In this document: in pieces, positions 1 through 6,461 of the stretch | Layout: every line of letters begins with the position of its first letter | How positions within the stretch are numbered: the first letter of the stretch is position 1 | Origin: Nitrospirota bacterium | GTDB lineage: Bacteria; Nitrospirota; Thermodesulfovibrionia; UBA6902; BMS3Bbin08 | Assembly (NCBI GenBank): GCA_030637135.1 | Contig: DAOVVO010000057.1 | Coordinates: 1-8,290, forward strand | Direction of reading: 5' to 3' | Length of the DNA stretch: 8,290 bases | Position numbers and translations under genes: made by a program | Notes under the pieces: generated by a model | The model's database searches: none | Told to the model about the DNA's origin: nothing | The model's input: the letters and a program-made list of their open reading frames with translations, nothing else

Positions 1-39
1 AGAATCTTATAGGTTCTTAATTTAAACCTTCAACTTAAA
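1..39. repeat. Left arm of a perfect 39-bp long-range inverted repeat
   Basis: The first 39 bases are the exact reverse complement of 7323-7361. The match ends at base 40 on the inner side. On the outer side it meets the window edge, so the repeat may continue to the left. The sequence is AT-rich with no coding potential. Because the arm is cut by the window edge, the full left copy may also include the reverse complement of the structured DNA that follows the right arm (7362-7500). No transposase is present between the arms, so a composite transposon is not supported. A dispersed intergenic repeat present in opposite orientations is the simplest reading. Confidence 0.9.
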
Positions 40-58
40 TGCAAAAGAGGGTAAATTT

Positions 59-172
59 ATCTCTAACGGGATGGTGTAGCGATTACCTTTCAGAACCGAC
101 GGTGGTTCACCCCGTAAGAGACCACAGGTCTTACGGGGTAAAAAGCCACCGTCGGCGCATACCGTTAGAGAT
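59..172. repeat. Nested palindromic hairpin element (structured intergenic repeat)
   Basis: Three nested inverted repeats form one long imperfect hairpin. The outer arms ATCTCTAACGG (59-69) and CCGTTAGAGAT (162-172) pair over 11 bp. The middle arms CCGACGGTGG (96-105) and CCACCGTCGG (146-155) pair over 10 bp. The inner arms ACCCCGTAAGA (109-119) and TCTTACGGGGT (129-139) pair over 11 bp around a 9-nt loop. It has no ORF and no terminator-like T run directly after it. A partly decayed homologous copy lies at 6444-6503, which shows that this is a repeat family and not a one-off structure. Whether it acts as RNA, as cruciform DNA or as a passive MITE or REP-like sequence cannot be told from one window. 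Confidence 0.85.
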
Positions 173-186
173 TGTAAAATCTCTAA
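165..186. other. Alternative hairpin competing with the outer arm of the nested element
   Basis: TTAGAGATT (165-173) pairs perfectly with AATCTCTAA (178-186) around the loop GTAA. The same bases 165-172 are also the right outer arm of the large hairpin, which pairs with 59-66. The two pairings exclude each other, so the region can adopt two conformations. Any regulatory role is inference. Confidence 0.6.
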
Positions 187-328
187 TAGGGTTTACTCAT
201 TTTATCACAGATTAAATGAGAAGTTATTGAGCTAAAAAAAATTTCCCTCTTGAGACTTTCGCTTACTTTATTTTGATATTTAGTTAGATAGTATAGACAT
301 TGAAGATGCGGGCTTAAAATCTGTATAA
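187..328. other. AT-rich non-coding stretch between hairpin element and terminator
   Basis: No ORF, RNA gene or convincing promoter was found here. Bases 187-200 continue the similarity to the copy at 6444-6457, so the repeat may extend to about 200. The remainder is plain AT-rich DNA. Confidence 0.5.
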
Positions 329-358
329 AAAGGCAGAATCATAGCTGATTCTGCCTTT
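329..358 (-). terminator. Rho-independent terminator for the small minus-strand gene
   Basis: A perfect 13-bp stem, AAAGGCAGAATCA (329-341) with TGATTCTGCCTTT (346-358), closes the 4-nt loop TAGC. Read on the minus strand, the stem ends in a run of T and continues into AT-rich sequence. It begins about 30 bases after the stop codon of the minus-strand gene at 388-567. This placement supports that gene being transcribed. Confidence 0.85.
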
Positions 359-387
359 CATATTGATAGAAGTTTAACTATACTGAT

Positions 388-567
388 TTATTGGTTACAG
401 GTTATCAGCTCTTTTTCTGATGTTTCTTTACTTTTTTTAGTTTTTACCTTCTTCTTTTGACTGACTCTGTCAATTATTTTTGTCAATACCTCTTCAGTGC
501 TCTGGCAAAATTGTTCAATTTCTCTTTCGGTCAAGTGATTATTTTTAGAATGTCTTGGTTTTCTCAT
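388..567 (-). CDS. Small Lys-rich hypothetical protein (59 aa)
   Basis: I do not recognise this protein. The open frame reaches up to an ATG at 609, but the ATG at 565-567 is the better start. It is preceded on the minus strand by AGGA six bases upstream, with a further AAGAAGGA just before that, whereas the 609 ATG has no SD and sits inside a palindrome (602-616). From the internal start the product has a basic N terminus (MRKPRHSKNN), a predicted helical stretch (LTEREIEQFCQSTEEVLTKI) and a Lys-rich tail of the KKKVKTKKSK type. It has two Cys, no membrane segment and no signal peptide. The strong terminator just downstream on the same strand and the credible ribosome binding site argue that it is real. 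A nucleic-acid-binding role would fit the charge but is a guess. Confidence 0.6.
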   Translation of the reverse strand: MRKPRHSKNNHLTEREIEQFCQSTEEVLTKIIDRVSQKKKVKTKKSKETSEKELITCNQ

Positions 568-928
568 TTTGTTTCCTATCCTTCTTTCACTTATATTTTC
601 AGGTAACATCGTTACCCATAATAATTTAAAATTAATACGCAGGAAAAACCATGATTTAAATCATAGCTGTGAGAGATTTTCTTCTGTGCTTTTTTCAACT
701 ACTTGTTTTTAATCGAAATTTATATGCTAAGGCATGATTTAAAAATCAACATTTCAGTAAATTATCAATAACACCTGATAAGCTTTTAAAAAATGTTTAA
801 TTTAGAAAAAAAAGAAGAAAGGTTGGTAAATGATTAAGACGGAAGGGGATGAGCCCGCTCTCTGCGTCACCACATAGGACCCTCTACAGAATATGATATG
901 TCAATTAATAATAATGAGCAATTAATCT
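568..928. other. Non-coding region with several short palindromes
   Basis: This region lies upstream of the small minus-strand gene. It holds GGTAAC-ATC-GTTACC (602-616), the 14-bp perfect palindrome ATGATTTAAATCAT (651-664), and a near copy, CATGATTTAAAAATCA (733-748), 83 bp further on. A weak minus-strand promoter (TTTAAA, 17-nt spacer, TATTAA) would place the second palindrome over its -35 region. The stretch 838-885 is more GC-rich than its surroundings and has only a 14-codon ORF (831-875). No RNA gene was recognised. Confidence 0.4.
651..664. promoter_or_regulatory. Possible operator palindrome upstream of the Lys-rich gene
   Basis: ATGATTTAAATCAT is a perfect 14-bp palindrome. The related TGATTT-AA-AAATCA occurs at 735-748. 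Both lie upstream of the minus-strand gene at 388-567. Two similar dyads upstream of one gene suggest binding by a dimeric regulator, but AT-rich palindromes also arise by chance. Confidence 0.3.
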
Positions 929-1123
929 TCAAAGTGTGAAATCTATTCTCCTTTCAAATACTATCGGTACAATAAATGTCCTCCTGTCCATATGTCTTCT
1001 TTCTGATTTGATTGGAATTTCTAAAAATCTCCTGTCTATGTGCTCCAACATATCTTCGCACAAAAAACAGACATCTTTTTGCCCTGCAAAACTGCACCGT
1101 GCTTTAATTTCTTTTGGACACAT
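929..1123 (-). CDS. Small Cys- and Arg-rich protein with a 16-residue tandem repeat (64 aa)
   Basis: I do not recognise a family with certainty. The protein begins MCPKEIKARC and has Cys at 2, 10, 19 and 22, ending in a C-x2-C knuckle (CFLC) of the kind that binds metal. The second half is a tandem duplication: HIDRRFLEIPIKSERR is followed directly by HMDRRTFIVPIVFERR, identical at H, D-R-R, P-I and E-R-R. The start is well supported: AAGAAGGGGG lies five bases before the ATG on the minus strand. An overlapping plus-strand frame (936-1232) would start with GTG and has no SD, so I treat it as the shadow. A palindrome-rich promoter region lies upstream (1192-1222). A small zinc-binding or regulatory protein is plausible but unproven. 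Confidence 0.75.
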   Translation of the reverse strand: MCPKEIKARCSFAGQKDVCFLCEDMLEHIDRRFLEIPIKSERRHMDRRTFIVPIVFERRIDFTL

Positions 1124-1128
1124 GATAG

Positions 1129-1138
1129 CCCCCTTCTT
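1129..1138 (-). promoter_or_regulatory. Strong ribosome binding site of the Cys/Arg-rich gene
   Basis: On the minus strand this reads AAGAAGGGGG, with a 5-nt spacer to the ATG ending at 1123. It decides the coding strand here in favour of minus. Confidence 0.8.
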
Positions 1139-1191
1139 AATTATAAGGATCTGTTTTTTGGTTAATCTTTTTTTAGTTTATGAAAAAAGAG

Positions 1192-1222
1192 ATCTTTTAA
1201 AAGATGTAAATTATATTTACAT
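1192..1222 (-). promoter_or_regulatory. Promoter region with two adjoining palindromes
   Basis: ATCTTTTAAAAGAT (1192-1205) is a perfect 14-bp palindrome. It overlaps by two bases a second dyad, ATGTAAAT-TAT-ATTTACAT (1204-1222). A minus-strand TATAAT (1210-1215) lies inside the second dyad, with a candidate -35 TTGTTT (1231-1236) at the short spacing of 15 nt. The arrangement would suit repressor control of the minus-strand gene at 929-1123. The promoter match is moderate and the operator role is inferred. Confidence 0.4.
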
Positions 1223-1494
1223 TCTATCATAAACAATTTTACAATTCAACTTTAAAATTTCTACAAGATATATAACCCAACCGGGGCAAGTAAATGGTAG
1301 CTATGAAAATCACGCCTTCTAAACTTTACTCTTCAGTGTGTTTGAACAGTACTCTCTATCATTATTATGCTTGCAATTGACTTTCTCAAACATTTCAATA
1401 AAGAAACAATTGACAAAACAAAGGATTAAAGGCACAGTATTTGAAAGAGAAAATAACTATTTCCATGGTATGGATGTGTAAGATTATATCCTAA
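1223..1494. other. AT-rich intergenic region before the membrane-protein gene
   Basis: This region separates divergent genes and should hold the promoter of the plus-strand membrane-protein gene. The best candidate is weak: TTGAAC (1342-1347), an 18-nt spacer and TATGCT (1366-1371). The octamer CAATTGAC occurs twice, at 1374-1381 and 1407-1414, 33 bp apart. A 9-codon frame (ATG at 1465, TAA at 1492-1494) ends directly against the TTG start of the next gene and is in frame with it. No other structure stands out. Confidence 0.4.
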
Positions 1495-2175
1495 TTGAAT
1501 ACCCGTCAGGTGATAAAAACCTCAATTTTCCTTACGCTGGCCGTTGTTCTCATTGTTTCCCATTTTTTCTGGGATGTTACCTCTTATTTTAAACCAGAAC
1601 AGATAGAAAGATGGCTGGCTCATGCCGGAGGATTTGCACCCTTTCTCTACATGGCAGTCATGGCGCTGGCAGTGATTTTCAGTCCCATCCCGAGCATGCC
1701 CCTCGACATAGCGGCAGGCGCATTCTTTGGAGCATTCTTAGGAACCGTCTACTCGGTAACAGGCGCGTTTATCGGCGCAAACATCAGTTTCATAATCGCA
1801 CGACACCTTGGACGGAACTTCATTGAACGTTTTTTGGGCGGACATATTAACTTTTGTACCTACTGTTCAGATAAGATACTGACAAAAATCGTTTTATTGT
1901 CGCGGCTCCTCCCAATTGTTTCCTTTGATGTTGTCAGCTATGGCGCTGGTCTTACAAAAATGTCCCTAAAAAATTTCTCCCTGGCAACAGTTATCGGAAT
2001 GATACCCCTTACCTTTATATACAACTATTTTGGCTCGGTTTTCGTCTTTGGAAAGGGATTGACTGTTATCCTCGGTCTTGTAATGGTGGTCTTTTTTTTC
2101 ATAATCCCGCGATGGTTTGAACGAAAAAACATACTGTATACACAAGAACACTGTACCACGAAAAAACCAAGCTGA
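1495..2175 (+). CDS. TVP38/TMEM64 (SNARE-associated, DedA-like) membrane protein
   Basis: This is an integral inner-membrane protein of the VTT/SNARE-associated superfamily, whose members are linked to lipid transport or scrambling and membrane homeostasis; the substrate of this one is unknown. Hydrophobic segments lie at about 8-27, 48-68, 74-102, 160-180 and 188-205. The family signature is visible as GAFFGAFLG (75-83), then GAFIGANISFIIARHLGR (90-107), and later SRLLPIVSFDVVSYGAG (136-152). The length of 226 residues is normal. The start is uncertain: TTG at 1495 directly follows an in-frame TAA (1492-1494) and has no SD; GTG at 1510 is an alternative. Two Cys in the loop CTYC (121-124) are unusual to my eye. 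It stands alone, with 119 bases before clpS. Confidence 0.85.
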   Translation: MNTRQVIKTSIFLTLAVVLIVSHFFWDVTSYFKPEQIERWLAHAGGFAPFLYMAVMALAVIFSPIPSMPLDIAAGAFFGAFLGTVYSVTGAFIGANISFIIARHLGRNFIERFLGGHINFCTYCSDKILTKIVLLSRLLPIVSFDVVSYGAGLTKMSLKNFSLATVIGMIPLTFIYNYFGSVFVFGKGLTVILGLVMVVFFFIIPRWFERKNILYTQEHCTTKKPS

Positions 2176-2294
2176 AAAATCTTTTTCTCCCCTTTTCTAC
2201 CCTTTTATATAGAAAAATATTGATATGTGTGTCATGTATTAAAAAAATATATGATGGCTTTTATTATTGTACGTTTCAGGTTACAATATAAATC
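2176..2294 (+). promoter_or_regulatory. Intergenic region and likely clpS promoter
   Basis: A pyrimidine-rich tract (2180-2208) follows the preceding stop codon without a convincing terminator stem. Just before the clpS ATG there is no SD. A TACAAT hexamer (2282-2287) and an overlapping TATAAA (2287-2292) sit so close to the ATG at 2295 that transcription from TACAAT would start at or next to the start codon and give a leaderless mRNA. No good -35 was found, so this is tentative. Confidence 0.3.
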
Positions 2295-2609
2295 ATGGAT
2301 GAACACAGAATAAAATCAGGGGAAGAACTTGAGGTAAAAGAGAAACAGGAAACAAAAACCCCTTCGCTCTATAAGGTTTTTCTCCTTAACGATGATTATA
2401 CAACAATGGATTTTGTTGTTCTTATCCTTGAAAAGGTGTTTCATAAAAACCCTGTGGAAGCCACTCAGATAATGCTTCATGTCCATAAAAGCGGAAAGGG
2501 ACTCGCCGGTGTTTATTCCCGTGAGATTGCAGAAACGAAAATAGTCAGCGTGCATGACCTTTCCCAGCAGAATTGCTTCCCGCTAAAATGCAGTATGGAG
2601 AAGGAATGA
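2295..2609 (+). CDS. clpS: ClpS, N-degron adaptor for ClpA
   Basis: ClpS binds proteins with destabilising N-terminal residues (Leu, Phe, Tyr, Trp) and delivers them to ClpAP for degradation in the cytosol. The 104-residue product matches the family throughout. It has a flexible charged N-terminal extension (1-22), then LYKVFLLNDDYTTMDFV (25-41), a central helix, and IMLHVHKSGKGLAGVY (59-74) followed by EIAETK. Residues corresponding to the E. coli N-degron pocket are present: N32, D33, the gate Met at 38 and H64. The stop codon TGA (2607-2609) overlaps the clpA start in an ATGA junction, so the two are translationally coupled. No SD precedes the ATG. Confidence 0.96.
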   Translation: MDEHRIKSGEELEVKEKQETKTPSLYKVFLLNDDYTTMDFVVLILEKVFHKNPVEATQIMLHVHKSGKGLAGVYSREIAETKIVSVHDLSQQNCFPLKCSMEKE

Positions 2610-4855
2610 TCAGCAAAGAACTGGAAATAACCATTGAGGCAACGATACGGGACGCAAAAGCCCGGCGCCATGAATATCTAACGGTGGAACATATTTTATT
2701 CGCCCTCCTTCATGACGAATGGGGCATTGAGATTATCTCAAACTGCGGTGGAAACATTGCAAAGCTCAAGTCATTGCTCGAAGACTTTTTTGAGAAAAAA
2801 ACACCGAGGCTCCCGAATAATTCTGACAATTATCCACAACCAACCATTAGTTTCAGACGGGTGATTCAAACAGCTGTTGCCCATGTGAGGTCTGCAGAAA
2901 AGCAGGAAGCCGACGCAGGAGATATACTCTCAGCTATTTTTCTTGAAAAAGAATCTCATGCAGTGCATTTTCTTGAATTAGAGGGGATATCACGCCTTGA
3001 TGTCCTGAATTGCATCTCCCATGGTGTTTCAAAGGCAGCAGTTGAGCCTTCAGAAGAAGAACAAAACATCACAGAGACAGTTCCCGAGAAAAAACTTCCG
3101 ACAGGAGACCCCTTAAAACTCTTTACCGTTGATTTAGTGCAGAAGGCGGCAGAAGGCGGCATTGATCCACTTGTCGGGCGTGAAAAAGAGCTCAAAAGAA
3201 CGGTCCAGGTACTCTGCAGGCGCAGAAAGAACAACATTGTTTTTGTGGGTGAACCCGGGGTCGGTAAAACTGCAATTGTTGAAGGTCTCGCATTACATAT
3301 CCACAAAGGCGAAATACCCCAGATCCTGAAAAACACCCGCATCTTTCTGCTTGACATGGGAGGACTGCTCGCCGGAACAAAATACAGAGGCGACTTTGAG
3401 GCACGACTCAAGACGACCATAAAAAGACTTGAAGCTATCAAGGGGGCAATTCTTTTTATCGATGAAATACATACCGTTGTTGGAGCAGGCGCAACGAGCG
3501 GTGGTTCGATGGACGCCTCCAATATCCTCAAACCCGTTCTGAATGCCGGCACATTACGATGCATCGGTGCAAGTACATATGAGGAATACAAAAATTATTT
3601 TGAGAAGGACAAAGCCCTCTCAAGACGTTTTCAGAAAATAGAGATTTATGAACCCGACGTAAAAGAGACTATTCATATATTGAAAGGCATAAAAATTTAT
3701 TATGAAAAATACCACGGAGTGAAGTTTATGGATACAGCACTCAAGGCTGCAGCTGAACTATCGGCTAAATATATAAACGATAAATTTCTCCCTGATAAGG
3801 CTATTGATGTTATTGATGAGGCTGGAGCCTTGTTAAAGCTTTCCCCTTCGTATGACCGTAAAAAAACAGTGGGACAGCCTGAAATCGAAGCTGTTGTTGC
3901 AAAAATAGCCAAAGTGCCTGTACGCACGGTTTCAACATCTGATATGGAAAAGTTGAAGGGGCTGGAGGATGAATTGAAAAAGTCAGTATACGGTCAGGAT
4001 AGCGCCATTCATTCTCTGGTATCTTCAATCAAGAGGGCGCGCGCAGGTCTCGGGGCGCCTGAGAAACCCATTGGTTCTTTCCTGTTCACAGGACCAACAG
4101 GTGTAGGAAAGACAGAGGTTTCAAAACAGATGGCATCGGTTCTGGGCATACAGTTTACACGCTTTGACATGAGCGAATACATGGAAAAACACACTGTTGC
4201 CCGACTGATAGGAGCGCCTCCCGGCTATGTCGGCTTTGACCAGGGAGGACTCTTAACGGATGCGATCAGAAAATTCCCTTACAGCGTCCTCCTGATGGAT
4301 GAAATCGAAAAGGCACACCCGGATATTTTCAGCATCCTGCTTCAGGTGATGGATTATGCTACCTTGACTGACAACAACGGGAAAAAAGCTGACTTTCGGA
4401 ATGTCATTCTCATCATGACTTCCAATGCCGGCACGAGTGACATGAGCAAGAATGTTATTGGCTTTGGAAACAGGACAAAAGATACCCGGTCAAAAGGTAA
4501 AGATGCCATTAAAAAACTGTTCGGCCCTGAATTCAGGAACCGCCTTGACGCTACCATCACATTTAATTCGCTCACTCCGGAAATCATGGAAATGGTGGTG
4601 AATAAATTTATCACCGAATTGCAGCAGCAGCTTCAGCAAAAAAAGGTCGCCATTACTGTTTCAGACAGTGCGAGGAACTGGCTCTCCGAGCATGGGTATG
4701 ATACCCAAAATGGAGCGAGACCTTTAGCAAGGCTTATTCAGACAGATATTAAAGATGTTCTTTCCGAGGAAGTTCTTTTCGGGAAACTCTCAAAGGGCGG
4801 GAATGTCAACATTGATTTTGACGGAAACCGGATAACCTTTGACTATATCTTATAA
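2606..4855 (+). CDS. clpA: ClpA, AAA+ unfoldase of the ClpAP protease
   Basis: ClpA forms a hexamer that unfolds substrates with ATP and threads them into ClpP. The product is 749 residues, close to E. coli ClpA. The open frame reaches up to 2573, but the ATG at 2606 is preferred: GGAG lies five bases upstream, it overlaps the clpS stop (ATGA), and the protein then begins MISKELEITIEA as the family does. Domains in order: the N-terminal double Clp repeat (about 1-145); AAA-1 with Walker A GEPGVGKT (215-222) and Walker B FIDEIH (D286, E287); and AAA-2 with Walker A GPTGVGKT (496-503), Walker B MDEIEK (D565, E566), MTSNAG, and sensor 2 GARPLARL near the C terminus. The ClpP-docking tripeptide IGF (618-620) is present. 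The middle domain of ClpB is absent, which separates it from the disaggregase. Confidence 0.97.
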   Translation: MISKELEITIEATIRDAKARRHEYLTVEHILFALLHDEWGIEIISNCGGNIAKLKSLLEDFFEKKTPRLPNNSDNYPQPTISFRRVIQTAVAHVRSAEKQEADAGDILSAIFLEKESHAVHFLELEGISRLDVLNCISHGVSKAAVEPSEEEQNITETVPEKKLPTGDPLKLFTVDLVQKAAEGGIDPLVGREKELKRTVQVLCRRRKNNIVFVGEPGVGKTAIVEGLALHIHKGEIPQILKNTRIFLLDMGGLLAGTKYRGDFEARLKTTIKRLEAIKGAILFIDEIHTVVGAGATSGGSMDASNILKPVLNAGTLRCIGASTYEEYKNYFEKDKALSRRFQKIEIYEPDVKETIHILKGIKIYYEKYHGVKFMDTALKAAAELSAKYINDKFLPDKAIDVIDEAGALLKLSPSYDRKKTVGQPEIEAVVAKIAKVPVRTVSTSDMEKLKGLEDELKKSVYGQDSAIHSLVSSIKRARAGLGAPEKPIGSFLFTGPTGVGKTEVSKQMASVLGIQFTRFDMSEYMEKHTVARLIGAPPGYVGFDQGGLLTDAIRKFPYSVLLMDEIEKAHPDIFSILLQVMDYATLTDNNGKKADFRNVILIMTSNAGTSDMSKNVIGFGNRTKDTRSKGKDAIKKLFGPEFRNRLDATITFNSLTPEIMEMVVNKFITELQQQLQQKKVAITVSDSARNWLSEHGYDTQNGARPLARLIQTDIKDVLSEEVLFGKLSKGGNVNIDFDGNRITFDYIL

Positions 4856-4869
4856 ATGATTGCCACTTA

Positions 4870-5592
4870 ATGCCTGTATTTCGTTTGTCAGATGAAATCG
4901 TTTTCCCTCCACCCCATCTTTCTGAAGAAAACGGACTTCTTGCAGTAGGGGGAGACCTCAGCACATCGCGCCTTCTGCGCGCTTACTCCATGGGTATTTT
5001 CCCGTGGTATTCTGATGATTCCCCTATTTTATGGTGGTCTCCTGATCCACGCCTCGTTTTACTGCCCCAGGAGCTGAAAATATCACGAAGCCTCAGACAG
5101 ACAATAAAGAAAGGTATTTTTGAAGTTACTATGGACAGGGATTTTGATGCAGTAATAAACAAGTGCGCACTTGTGGACCGGGGGAGTGACAGGGGTACAT
5201 GGATAACCGATGAAATGAGAGAGGCTTATATCCGTCTTCACAGCGCAGGCTATGTCCACTCAGTTGAAAGCTGGTTTGAAGGAGAGCTGGCGGGAGGGCT
5301 TTACGGGGTAGCACTCGGGTCTGCTTTTTTCGGTGAATCAATGTTTACACTAAAAAAAGACGCTTCAAAAGTTGCATTTGTTACACTTGTTCAACAACTC
5401 CTGAGATGGGAATTCACACTTATTGACTGTCAGGTAACTACTGAACATCTTCTGAGTTTTGGCGCAAAGAAGATACCACGCAGTGAATTCCTAAAAATGC
5501 TGTCGTCTGCTTTGAAAGCACCTGCGAGAAAGGGAACGTGGCATTTATCTATCAAAAAACATCATAAAAAACCCATTGAAAAGAATCTCTGA
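4870..5592 (+). CDS. aat: Leucyl/phenylalanyl-tRNA-protein transferase Aat
   Basis: Aat transfers Leu or Phe from aminoacyl-tRNA to proteins with N-terminal Lys or Arg, creating primary N-degrons for ClpS. The 240 residues cover the whole family: FPPPHLSEENGLLAVGGDL (12-30), LLRAYSMGIFPWY (35-47), WWSPDPRLVL (55-64), AGGLYGVALGSAFFGESMF (141-159) and LIDCQV (184-189). D186 and Q188 fall at the positions of the proposed catalytic pair in E. coli Aat. A Lys-rich tail (228-238) extends slightly beyond the usual end. Only 14 bases separate it from clpA, and no SD is visible. A four-codon frame (ATG at 4856, TAA at 4868-4870) fills this gap and overlaps the aat ATG by one base, so reinitiation by ribosomes leaving clpA is plausible. 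The gene order makes a complete N-degron operon. Confidence 0.96.
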   Translation: MPVFRLSDEIVFPPPHLSEENGLLAVGGDLSTSRLLRAYSMGIFPWYSDDSPILWWSPDPRLVLLPQELKISRSLRQTIKKGIFEVTMDRDFDAVINKCALVDRGSDRGTWITDEMREAYIRLHSAGYVHSVESWFEGELAGGLYGVALGSAFFGESMFTLKKDASKVAFVTLVQQLLRWEFTLIDCQVTTEHLLSFGAKKIPRSEFLKMLSSALKAPARKGTWHLSIKKHHKKPIEKNL

Positions 5593-5702
5593 CAACGTTA
5601 TGAGTCATAAAAAATCTCAGTAAAGATTGGAATGCGCTGGGAGATAACACTACAAAAACAGAAGCGGTTTTAAAAAAACCAGAAGACGTTTAAAAAACTG
5701 CC

Positions 5703-6461
5703 ATGAGAAGAATCATTGGATTTGCATCAGGGACTATATGGCGATGGACGGAAAATTGGGATGCTCTCATAAACTATGCTCAAAAACTTGATATTTCAGG
5801 ATTTGAACTAACCATTGCTTCAAAAGAAGGTTTATATTCATTTTCACTGTCTGAGACGAACAAATCCTGGTTGCGGGGTCTTGATTATGTAAGTATTCAT
5901 GCGCCATTTCACCTAGTCAGTGAATCGGAAAATAGAAAAGAAATTTCCAGACAACTCGATATCATTTCAGCACTGTATGATGAGATACATGCAAAAAATG
6001 TGGTAATTCATCCAGATGCTTTACCCGCCCCGCACATAACAAAAAAATACAGATTTAACATGGCTACGGAAAATCTCCCTCCAAGCAGTAATATCTCTGT
6101 TTCTGATTTGGAAAAAACATTTAAAAAATATCCGGGAATGAGATTATGTCTTGATGTGTCCCATGCCTATTTATGGTCTTACTATGAGACATATAGGTTA
6201 GTGAGAGCTTTCAAGAGCAGGATTTGCCAGATTCACATAAGCGGCACATATAAGAAAAAAGACCATCAATCCTTGAGAAAAGTTACAAAAGAGTTTCTCT
6301 TTTCCCTTGAGCCTGTTAAAGAATTGGATGTTCCTCTCATTATAGAAGAAGATATTCATGAAAAAAATTTGAAATTCATACAGGAAGAAATTGAATTTAT
6401 TCAGAACTATTCAGATAACCCTAAAAAAGCTGATCTCAAGGTTATGGGTAAAACACGTTAG
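5703..6461 (+). CDS. Xylose-isomerase-like TIM-barrel (AP endonuclease 2 superfamily) protein
   Basis: This is a sugar-phosphate isomerase/epimerase-type TIM barrel; the substrate is unknown. The usual metal-site residues are visible on successive strands: H66 in VSIHAPFHL, H103 in VVIHPDAL, E123 in ATENLP, D151 and H154 in LCLDVSHAY, H178 in QIHISG and E215 in LIIEED. At 252 residues it is near the normal size. With all these ligands present it is probably an active divalent-metal enzyme; an endonuclease IV-like DNA repair role is less likely because the sequence lacks the closer endonuclease IV signatures. It follows aat by 110 bases without a clear terminator, so it could be read through from that operon. 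The last six codons and the TAG stop lie within a decayed repeat (6444-6503), so its C-terminal tail may be acquired sequence. Confidence 0.8.
   Translation: MRRIIGFASGTIWRWTENWDALINYAQKLDISGFELTIASKEGLYSFSLSETNKSWLRGLDYVSIHAPFHLVSESENRKEISRQLDIISALYDEIHAKNVVIHPDALPAPHITKKYRFNMATENLPPSSNISVSDLEKTFKKYPGMRLCLDVSHAYLWSYYETYRLVRAFKSRICQIHISGTYKKKDHQSLRKVTKEFLFSLEPVKELDVPLIIEEDIHEKNLKFIQEEIEFIQNYSDNPKKADLKVMGKTR

Noticed and set aside
831..875. 14-codon ORF with a weak purine-rich stretch upstream
   Set aside because: Too short to support. The local GC rise hints at a remnant, but nothing recognisable follows the stop.
936..1232. Plus-strand hydrophobic 98-residue frame
   Set aside because: It has a GTG start without SD and lies antisense to the minus-strand gene at 929-1123, which has a strong SD. 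Its apparent repeats are the complement of the tandem repeat in that gene.
1374..1414. CAATTGAC direct repeat 33 bp apart before the membrane-protein gene
   Set aside because: An 8-bp AT-rich repeat is expected by chance at this scale and matches no known binding site.
2956..3591. Long 211-residue minus-strand frame inside clpA
   Set aside because: It lies wholly opposite the conserved AAA-1 domain of ClpA, has no known domain, and is typical of a shadow frame.
5606..5650. Possible third copy of the hairpin element after aat (ATGAGT, AATCTC and ATGCGC blocks)
   Set aside because: The shared blocks are short and their spacing differs from the element, so homology cannot be claimed.
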